Below, piece after piece: positions 1-6,966 of a DNA stretch of 64,000 nucleotides. The stretch is from Candidatus Kapaibacterium thiocyanatum (GTDB lineage: Bacteria; Bacteroidota; Ignavibacteria; Kapaibacteriales; Kapaibacteriaceae): NCBI GenBank assembly GCA_001899175.1, contig MKVH01000024.1, forward strand, positions 62,001 through 126,000, given 5' to 3'. Position numbers and translations under genes: made by a program. The notes below the pieces were generated by a model that was given only the letters and a program-made list of their open reading frames with translations, did not search any database and was not told the DNA's origin. Numbering within the stretch: position 1 is the stretch's first letter; each line of letters begins with the position of its first letter.

Positions 1-740
1 AGTCGTGGATCCGTGCTGTAGATGCCGCTCACGTCCGTCCATACGTCGATCTCCCGCGCACCGCATGCGGCACCGAGGATCGCAGCGGAATAATCGCCAC
101 CCCCACGGCCGAGCGTCGTGGTACGGCCATCGGCCGTCGAGCCGAGGAAGCCCTGCGTCACGACGACGTCATGGGATTCGGCGACGGGCAGTAGCGTAGA
201 GGTGCACAGTGCGTTGATGGCCGTCATGTCGATGGCGGCTTCCACGAAGGTGTCGTCGGTACGGATGACGGTCCGTGCATCGAACCAAGCCGTGCGCAAT
301 CCTGCGGCCCTGCATGCACCCGCGAAGATCGTCGTACTCAGGCGTTCACCGAACGACGCTACTTCGTCGAGTGACTGCGGTGTGCATTCGCCGAGCATCG
401 CCATTCCGTCGAGGAATCTGTGCAACGTATCGCAGAGCGTATCGACGAGAGCGCCGGTCGCAGCCCGTTCCGTCTCCACGGTGATGAGCTCGTCCACGAT
501 CGCCCGGTGTCTGGTCCGTATCGCCGCCATGCCGTCCCTCACCATCGTATGCGCCGTCGTGCGGTTCACGTCGGTGGTGGCGCGTGCGAGGGCGAGAAGG
601 GCGTCCGTCGTGCGTGCCGTTGCGGACAGGACGACGACGAGACCGCCCGGTTCGGACGTGCGGTGACGGACGATGTCGAGGACGGAGCGCATGGAAACGG
701 CATCCTGAACGGAGGTGCCGCCGAATTTCATCACCAGCAT
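1..740 (-). CDS. lysC: Aspartate kinase, N-terminal part (3' end beyond window)
   Basis: Phosphorylates L-aspartate with ATP, the first step toward lysine, threonine and methionine. The 246 residues present are the amino-acid kinase domain: KFGGTS right after the start (residues 5-10), FGE at about 130-132 and GRGGGDYSAA at 211-220. Most relatives have GRGGSD there, so Gly replaces Ser. The C-terminal ACT regulatory domains would lie left of the window and cannot be judged. I start at 740 (Met-Leu-Val-Met), 2 nt after the upstream stop; a second ATG at 731 is possible. It is the third gene of a minus-strand operon after a YfhO-like protein and an unknown protein. The family call is firm; whether it is fused to homoserine dehydrogenase (thrA type) cannot be seen. 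Confidence 0.88.
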   Translation of the reverse strand, partial: MLVMKFGGTSVQDAVSMRSVLDIVRHRTSEPGGLVVVLSATARTTDALLALARATTDVNRTTAHTMVRDGMAAIRTRHRAIVDELITVETERAATGALVDTLCDTLHRFLDGMAMLGECTPQSLDEVASFGERLSTTIFAGACRAAGLRTAWFDARTVIRTDDTFVEAAIDMTAINALCTSTLLPVAESHDVVVTQGFLGSTADGRTTTLGRGGGDYSAAILGAACGAREIDVWTDVSGIYSTDPR

Positions 741-742
741 GA

Positions 743-1342
743 TCAGTGTACGTCGAAATAGTTTGCGAGATGTTCGGCACTCGGGACGTGGAGCAGGATG
801 CGGTCGTCCACCAGTTCCAGTACGGCACGTTTCGCCGTATCGAGGGAGAGGTTGTAGCGGTGGGCGAAGTGCCAGATGTCGATCGGGCCGTTGCTCGCCT
901 CGAGCGACAGGAGTTGTGCGGGAGTGAGCGACTGACGGTCGCGGAAACGGTCGCGGACGGCGGCGAGGTAGTCGTCCGATTCCTTCTCGATGATGAGATC
1001 GGGCGAGAAGTAGTAGTTGTCGGTCGATACCAGGTCGCAGATGACGAAGGCGCCGTTGGCATTGGCGCCGGAGAAGTCCTTCAGGTAGGCCATGCTCACG
1101 AGATAGGGGGCCTCGTTGCCTTCCCATAGGTCCTTCCACACGGTCTCGTCGGTCGTGCGGAGCCACTCGAAGAATGCGATTTCATGCGAGGGCAGACGCA
1201 GCAGGTACTTCGAGCCGTAGCGCGAGCGCACCGCGTCGATCTGATCCGGGTCGAGCAGGCGGAACGTGTCGTCGTCGAGGACGAGATGGCCGTTGGCCTC
1301 GATGGAGGTCTGGCATAGCGTCAGCAGTTCTTCCGTCGTCAT
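743..1342 (-). CDS. Hypothetical protein, 199 aa
   Basis: I do not recognise this family. The product is soluble, acidic and has no signal peptide or membrane segment. Its last 60 residues (from about LTPAQLLSLEA to the C terminus) look like a small helical, possibly winged-helix, module. The start at 1342 overlaps the stop of the upstream YfhO-like gene in an ATGA, and the stop lies 2 nt before aspartate kinase, so the three genes are very probably co-transcribed and translationally coupled. The frame stays open upstream to 2080, but that part is a shadow of the YfhO-like gene with unnatural composition. A regulatory or adaptor role is possible but nothing in the sequence proves it. Confidence 0.7.
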   Translation of the reverse strand: MTTEELLTLCQTSIEANGHLVLDDDTFRLLDPDQIDAVRSRYGSKYLLRLPSHEIAFFEWLRTTDETVWKDLWEGNEAPYLVSMAYLKDFSGANANGAFVICDLVSTDNYYFSPDLIIEKESDDYLAAVRDRFRDRQSLTPAQLLSLEASNGPIDIWHFAHRYNLSLDTAKRAVLELVDDRILLHVPSAEHLANYFDVH

Positions 1343-3834
1343 GCGGCCTTTCCTGTTGCGATGCGCTTGCGGTCCCGCAGCGTCAGCAGCAGTCCCAATG
1401 CCCCGATGGCGAGGATGATGCCGTTGGCGGCCATGCTGATGGTGCGGCCGGATTCGAATGCGGGGCTGATGAAGCGGAATTCGAGGGTATGCGATCCTGC
1501 CGGAATCCTGACACCGCGCAGGAGCGTGTTCGTGCGTACGATCTCCACTTCCTTGCCGTCGACGTAGGCATGCCATTCGGGATAGTACACCTCGCTGACG
1601 ACGAGGAAGTTGTCGCCGCTGGCCTTGACGTCGAAGGCGAGATGCTGGTTGCCGCGTCCGGTGATCCGGACGCTTGCCGTGCTGTCCGCGGCCACGACGC
1701 CATTCACGGCCTTGCTTACGTAGGCACGTTGACGGGGATTGAATGCCGCATCGCGCATGGCTTCGAGGACGACACGGTCGGACGTGCCGACGACGGTGCT
1801 GTCGACGAACCAGGCGCGGGGCAGAGCCATCGGATTGTCGTAGACGAGCTGCCCGGTCTGCTGCGACGTGAAGGCGGGAGGGACGTTCTGATAGATGGGC
1901 TGATCCGCCACGATGTACTTCACGTTGAGCAGGTTCCACATGAAGGGATTCACGATGAGAGAATTGCCGGGCATGGGCTTGGAGCCGGGGCTCACGCCTG
2001 CGATGTCGAGCATGTCCTGGTAGACGCGGAGTTTGGCCGAGCTGTAGCCGTGGACGTTCTCGATGAAGTGATAGGCCCATGCATTGGGCGCGTTGCGGGA
2101 GAGATCGGCGATCCGGAAGGCGCCCTTGTCCTGTTTCAGGAAGTCCACGACGTCCGTTCTGCGGAAGGTCGTCTGCTCGATCTTGGCCTTCGACGGTTCG
2201 TACGGACGCTTGTCCACACGCCAGAGGTCGATGATGAGCAGGACGATGAGGGCCGACGTCGAGAGGCCCGGCTTGATCGTGCCGCGGATCGTGAGGAAGG
2301 CGAGAAGTCCGAAGCCGATGGCCAGCAGTCCTGTCACCATCCAGTCGCTCTGCATGCTGTCGAACAGCTTTGACGTCATTTCGTCGGGTAGTTGCGAGGG
2401 ATCTGTGACGCGGTCCGGCATCTTGGCCATGTATGCTTCACCGATGGAACGCTTGTAGGACGACTCGAAGGTGTTGGTGTAGATGACGCCGACGATGAAG
2501 AAGGCGGCTGCTCCACCGAGAAGGGCGAGGCCCGTCTTCTTCTGCTGTGCCGTCGCCTTCGTGGACCAGCCGATGATGGACGTCAGGCCATATCCCGCGA
2601 GGACGGGTACTGCGAACTGCAACAGGCACAGGGCGATGGACGGCGCCCGGAACTTGTTGAACGACGGTACCAGGTTATAGAAGATGTCGTAGAGGATCGG
2701 GAAGTTCTTGCCGAAGGAGAGCAGGAGCGAGAAGACCGAGACGACGATGAGGAAGACGACGAACGGGTCGCGTCTGTTGGCCCAGGCCCCGACCAGTGCG
2801 AGCATCAGGATGCCGATGCCCATGTAGTTGGCGGCGTCGGTGAAGGGCATCTGACCCCAGTACGTCATCTCCATGCGGCCGCGTTCGTCCTTCGTTTTGC
2901 CGAACCCGTAGTAGTTGGGCACGAGGAAGGTCATCATCTCTTCCGGCGAGAAGGACCAGTTCGTGGCGTATTCGTAGTCGTTGCCGCCCGATCGATCCTG
3001 CTGGTTGCTGGTGTTCTGGACGAGAGGCGCGGAGCCGCGCGTGGAATACGGTGTGTATTCGCGTGTCGCGAGGAACATGTCCGCATGCGTGGCCAGGGCC
3101 AGGCCGCCCGCCACGGCGAGAGCGCCGGCGCTCTTCAGGACGTCCATTGCACCGTCCTTCGTGATGAGGCGATGGACGAGTTCGACGAGCATGTAGATGG
3201 CCAGACCGCATCCGATGTAGAACATCATCTGGGGGTGCGTGGCCGATACGAGAACGATGAGCGGCAGCGTCAGGATGAAGAGGTTCAGCAGGCTGAAGCG
3301 TTCGCGCAGGCGTTCCAGTGCGAGCAGTATCCACGGCAGCGTGGCCAGTGAGACGGGCTTCGTGGAGTGGCCGATCATGATCCAGACGATGACGAACGTG
3401 GAGAACACGGCGCCGAGGGCAGAGAAGATGCTGACGCCACGAAGATGCTTCTTGGCACGCATGAGCGTATAGACCCCCCAGCCGTAGATGCTGTACCAGA
3501 GTCCGATACGCGCCGTATCGTTGTTCATGACCTCTCCGAGCGTTCGCGGAATCGCGAACAGGATCTGCGCCACGATGTCCCACCCGCGTTCGCCTGCGGC
3601 GAGGAAGGAGGCGAGCGACGGCATGCCCGAAAAGATATAGGGTACCCACAACGGAAATTCACCCGACTGCTTGGCCTGATCCAGATAGGGGATGAAGCTG
3701 AAGAAGGCTACGTTGTCGCTTTCACCGAGAAAGGTCTTGCCACCGAACAATGCGTCGGCGAAGAACAGGATGACGGCGAGAAGTATCACGCCATAGGCGG
3801 CGAGATCGCGGTAGCGTTCCGGAATGAAATTCAT
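1339..3834 (-). CDS. YfhO-family multi-pass membrane protein
   Basis: An 831-residue integral membrane protein of the YfhO family, whose members are linked to glycosyl transfer or teichoic/lipid-linked sugar modification, mostly on weak evidence. An N-terminal membrane segment is followed by GGKTFLGESDN and a loop resembling the family (FPLWVPYIFSGMP), then many hydrophobic spans to about residue 520. A soluble C-terminal domain (about 550-790) follows, then a last membrane helix and a basic tail. The frame is open to 3930, but I choose 3834: the resulting N terminus matches the family, and an exact TAnnTTTG box on the minus strand at 3871-3878 would start the mRNA just upstream of it. The gene is divergent from the DUF1800 gene and leads a three-gene operon with the 199-aa protein and aspartate kinase. 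Confidence 0.8.
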   Translation of the reverse strand: MNFIPERYRDLAAYGVILLAVILFFADALFGGKTFLGESDNVAFFSFIPYLDQAKQSGEFPLWVPYIFSGMPSLASFLAAGERGWDIVAQILFAIPRTLGEVMNNDTARIGLWYSIYGWGVYTLMRAKKHLRGVSIFSALGAVFSTFVIVWIMIGHSTKPVSLATLPWILLALERLRERFSLLNLFILTLPLIVLVSATHPQMMFYIGCGLAIYMLVELVHRLITKDGAMDVLKSAGALAVAGGLALATHADMFLATREYTPYSTRGSAPLVQNTSNQQDRSGGNDYEYATNWSFSPEEMMTFLVPNYYGFGKTKDERGRMEMTYWGQMPFTDAANYMGIGILMLALVGAWANRRDPFVVFLIVVSVFSLLLSFGKNFPILYDIFYNLVPSFNKFRAPSIALCLLQFAVPVLAGYGLTSIIGWSTKATAQQKKTGLALLGGAAAFFIVGVIYTNTFESSYKRSIGEAYMAKMPDRVTDPSQLPDEMTSKLFDSMQSDWMVTGLLAIGFGLLAFLTIRGTIKPGLSTSALIVLLIIDLWRVDKRPYEPSKAKIEQTTFRRTDVVDFLKQDKGAFRIADLSRNAPNAWAYHFIENVHGYSSAKLRVYQDMLDIAGVSPGSKPMPGNSLIVNPFMWNLLNVKYIVADQPIYQNVPPAFTSQQTGQLVYDNPMALPRAWFVDSTVVGTSDRVVLEAMRDAAFNPRQRAYVSKAVNGVVAADSTASVRITGRGNQHLAFDVKASGDNFLVVSEVYYPEWHAYVDGKEVEIVRTNTLLRGVRIPAGSHTLEFRFISPAFESGRTISMAANGIILAIGALGLLLTLRDRKRIATGKAA

Positions 3835-3870
3835 GGACGACCCTATGAATGAAGCGTTGATTGCAAGAGA

Positions 3871-3878
3871 CAAAAGTA
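3871..3878 (-). promoter_or_regulatory. Promoter -7 box for the YfhO-like operon
   Basis: On the minus strand the bases read TACTTTTG, an exact match to the Bacteroidota -7 consensus TAnnTTTG. It sits about 37 nt before the ATG at 3834. No clear TTG is visible at the expected -33 distance, so this is only a half-site match. It supports the downstream start of the YfhO-like gene. Confidence 0.5.
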
Positions 3879-3974
3879 CAAAAAGCCATTCCGTGATGCA
3901 GGATGAAGCTGTTGGCTTCGGGATGGTCATTTCGTATGTTCCGGCGCTCGACCTGACCTACTCCGGGAGGACCC

Positions 3975-5366
3975 ATGGCTGACCTTGCCGAACGTACCTC
4001 GCCACTGACGTTCGATGACGCATTGCACCTGGTGCGACGCACCACATTCCATCCGACATTCAAGCTCGTCGGAAGCATGACGGGGAAGACGCCTGCACAG
4101 GCCGTCGATATACTGCTGGACATGGGGGCAGCACCGACTCCGCCCGACTGGGCCGCCGTGGCCCCGGATCCCGGAACACCGTTCGTGGACGTCGCCCGGC
4201 GCTGGCCCGAGGTGCAGACGTGGTGGATGCGTCATGTGCTGACGACGCCGTCCCTCCGCGAGCGACTGACGCTCTTCTGGCACAACGTGACGACGAGCGA
4301 CTACGTGACGGTCTACTATGGTCAGTATATCGTGCGCCAGCACGAGCTGCTGAGAACCTATGCCTACGGTCCGTTCGCGACGCTGTGCGAGAACATCGTC
4401 GGCGATCCTGCCATGTTGATCTACCTGAATGGCAACCAGAGCGTGAAGGGGAATCCGAACGAGAACTTCGCCCGCGAATTCTTCGAGCTGTTCACGCTCG
4501 GCGTGGGCAACTACACCGAACACGACATCGTCGAGGCGGCCCGCGCGTTCACGGGGTGGCGTATCTCCGGCATGAACGGCGTCTACAACGCGCAGCTTGC
4601 GGACACGGGGGCGAAGACGATCCTTGGCGAGACCGGATCGTGGGGATATCGTGACGTCGTGAGGATCACGCTCATGAAACCGGCCTGTGCGAGGTTCATC
4701 GCGGGGAAGTTGTACAGGACCTACGTGCAATCGACGCCCGACGCTACGGTCGTGGAGGTGATGGCCCAGGCATTGCTCGACACGCACTATGACATACGCG
4801 CGGTGTTGCGCAGCGTTCTCGTCTCGGATCATTTCTACGATGCCTCCATCCGCGGTGCCCTCATCAAGAGTCCTGCCGATCTCGTCATCGGCCTCGCTTC
4901 CCTGCTCGATGCGACGAAGCTCGATCCGGCCTATGCCGTGGCATCCATGACCAGGCTGGCACAGGAGCCGTTCTACCCTCCGACGGTGGAGGGATGGAAG
5001 GGACATCATGCATGGATCACGAGCTCGACCTTCCCGCAACGCCAGCGCTTCGGCGAGAATCTCGTGGCCGGACGCAAGACGGACGGATTGCCGTTGGCCG
5101 ACGATACGGGGCAGGTGCTCGCCGTCGACGTCGTGGCCTTCGCGAAGCAGTTCCCGGACCATGGCGATGCGACGAAGCTCGTGGCGAACATCGTCGGCCT
5201 GCTCCTGCCCGTTCCTGCGACGCCGCAACAGCTCGACGTCCTGCTCGACATCATGCTCGCCGGTGCTCCGGTCTATGAATGGGATATCGACGCACCGGGA
5301 AGCGTCGTCCGGTTGAGGAGCCTCCTGCAGGCCATCGTTCGTATGCCCGAATTCCAGTTGATGTAG
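3975..5366 (+). CDS. DUF1800 family protein
   Basis: A 463-residue DUF1800 protein of unknown biochemical function; the family often sits next to DUF1501 genes, as here. Family stretches are visible: RRTTFHPTF near residue 20, a WWMRHVL...LTLFWHN block near 85-110, and the conserved core with NPNENFAREFFELF and EAARAFTGWRI at about 160-200. A strong ribosome site (GGGAGG, 4 nt spacing) precedes the ATG and an in-frame TGA lies eight codons upstream, so the start is secure. The protein therefore has no signal peptide, which is odd for a partner of an exported DUF1501 protein. Its stop codon overlaps the ribosome site of the next gene (TAGGAGG), so the two are almost certainly co-translated. 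Confidence 0.9.
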   Translation: MADLAERTSPLTFDDALHLVRRTTFHPTFKLVGSMTGKTPAQAVDILLDMGAAPTPPDWAAVAPDPGTPFVDVARRWPEVQTWWMRHVLTTPSLRERLTLFWHNVTTSDYVTVYYGQYIVRQHELLRTYAYGPFATLCENIVGDPAMLIYLNGNQSVKGNPNENFAREFFELFTLGVGNYTEHDIVEAARAFTGWRISGMNGVYNAQLADTGAKTILGETGSWGYRDVVRITLMKPACARFIAGKLYRTYVQSTPDATVVEVMAQALLDTHYDIRAVLRSVLVSDHFYDASIRGALIKSPADLVIGLASLLDATKLDPAYAVASMTRLAQEPFYPPTVEGWKGHHAWITSSTFPQRQRFGENLVAGRKTDGLPLADDTGQVLAVDVVAFAKQFPDHGDATKLVANIVGLLLPVPATPQQLDVLLDIMLAGAPVYEWDIDAPGSVVRLRSLLQAIVRMPEFQLM

Positions 5367-5374
5367 GAGGACAC

Positions 5375-6940
5375 ATGAATCGCCGACGTTTTCTTCGCGC
5401 CGCCGGTACGTCCGGCCTCGCCCTTGCGACCCTGCCGGCCGTCGTGGACTCCTTCACGGTACGTGCACTTGCGGCCGGTGACGGGGGACTCGAGCGCCTC
5501 CTGGCCGCTTCGGACCGTATCCTGATCCTGATTCAGTTGCAGGGTGGGAACGATGGCCTCAACACCGTCGTTCCGTATGCCGATCCGCTCTACTACGAAC
5601 GCCGTCCGAACATCGCCATTCCGGCGGCGCAGACGCTTCGCATCGACGATACGCTCGGCTGGCATCCATCGCTGTCGGGTTTCGACGATCTCTACAAGGA
5701 CGGGAAGCTCGCCCTGGTACAGGGTGTGACCTATCCCAATCCCGACCGTTCGCACTTCCGTGGTACGGACATCTGGCTGACGGCGACCGATGCCGACGTC
5801 TTCGGCAGTACGGGCTGGGTGGGGCGATATCTCCAGACGCTCGCTCCCGGCTATCCGCAGGAGCTCCCGCCGCATCCGCTCGCAGTGCAGATCGGTACGT
5901 CGTTGTCGCTCGGCCTCCTGGGTGGTAACGGCCCGATGGGAATCAGCTTTCGCGATCCCGACGAATTCTATCGACTCGTCAACACGGGGGCGACGGACGA
6001 AGTGCCGGCCGCCCCGCCGTCGGATACGCCCGCAGGACGTGAAGTATCCTTCATGCGCAGTATCGCGCGTTCCGCCGACGTCTACGCCCGTGTGGTGAAG
6101 GACACCGCCGACAGGGGGAACATCGGTACGACGTTCCCGACGACGGACATCGGAGCCAAGCTGCGCGTCGTATCGCAACTGATCGCCGGAGGCCTGCAGT
6201 CGCGGGTCTACCTCGTGTCGTGGGCGAACAACAACTTCGACACCCATGCCGATCAGGGAGGCGTCACGGGAAATCATGCGCGTCTCCTGCGCGAACTCGG
6301 CGATGCCGTGAGTGCCCTGATGGCCGAGATGAAGCGTCAGGGACTGCAGGAGAAAGTGGCCGGGATGACCTTCAGCGAATTCGGGCGCCGTGTGGCGGAG
6401 AACGGAAGCCAGGGCACGGATCATGGAACGGCCGCACCGCTCTTCGTCTTCGGGCATTACGTGGCTGGAGGAAAGGTCTTCGGACGCAATCCCGACTTGC
6501 AGAATCTCGACGAGCGCGGTGACCTGCTCATGCAGTACGACTATCGCCATGTCTATGCGAGCGTCCTGCTGCAGTACTTCGGCGAGTCGCAGACGACGGC
6601 GCAGAACGTTCTCCTCAGGGATTTCTCCCAACAGGCATTGCCGCTGTTCCACGTGCCGGTATCCGTGCAGGAGGCTGGGCAGGGGATACATTGCGGATTC
6701 CGTTCGGTGTCGCCGAATCCCGCATCCACGACGGTGCAGGTGCGTGTCGACTGCGAGCCGTTCGCCGATGTCGGACTCCGGATAAGCGACATGCAGGGGC
6801 GTTTCGTCCGCGCAGTCCCCGTCGACGCCTGGAGTGGTATCGCCACGTTCGACGTACAGGGAATGAATCCCGGTACCTATCTGCTCACGTTGCATGCCGA
6901 CCGTGCGACGATGCACACGTTCCTCACCGTCAGCCGTTAA
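5375..6940 (+). CDS. DUF1501 protein with Tat-like leader and T9SS sorting domain
   Basis: A 521-residue DUF1501 protein; the family belongs to the alkaline phosphatase/sulfatase-like fold group but has no proven reaction. The N terminus NRRRFLRAAGTSG followed by a hydrophobic stretch is a twin-arginine (Tat) leader. Hallmarks follow: LQGGNDGLNTVVPY at about 50, RSHFRGTDIW at about 125, NNFDTHADQGG near 285 and a GMTFSEFGRRV...DHGT block at about 330-350. The last 75 residues (from SPNPAS) form a type A T9SS sorting domain ending LTVSR. The start at 5375 has a GGAGG site overlapping the preceding stop. Tat plus T9SS on one protein is unusual (see findings). Downstream is another T9SS protein, only 26 nt away. 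Confidence 0.9.
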   Translation: MNRRRFLRAAGTSGLALATLPAVVDSFTVRALAAGDGGLERLLAASDRILILIQLQGGNDGLNTVVPYADPLYYERRPNIAIPAAQTLRIDDTLGWHPSLSGFDDLYKDGKLALVQGVTYPNPDRSHFRGTDIWLTATDADVFGSTGWVGRYLQTLAPGYPQELPPHPLAVQIGTSLSLGLLGGNGPMGISFRDPDEFYRLVNTGATDEVPAAPPSDTPAGREVSFMRSIARSADVYARVVKDTADRGNIGTTFPTTDIGAKLRVVSQLIAGGLQSRVYLVSWANNNFDTHADQGGVTGNHARLLRELGDAVSALMAEMKRQGLQEKVAGMTFSEFGRRVAENGSQGTDHGTAAPLFVFGHYVAGGKVFGRNPDLQNLDERGDLLMQYDYRHVYASVLLQYFGESQTTAQNVLLRDFSQQALPLFHVPVSVQEAGQGIHCGFRSVSPNPASTTVQVRVDCEPFADVGLRISDMQGRFVRAVPVDAWSGIATFDVQGMNPGTYLLTLHADRATMHTFLTVSR

Positions 6941-6966
6941 CCGTCGTCCACGAATCGATCATCACG

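Noticed and set aside
1174-2373. 399-codon plus-strand frame opposite the YfhO-like gene
   Set aside because: Arg- and Asp-rich composition without any fold pattern; the minus-strand membrane protein explains the bias.
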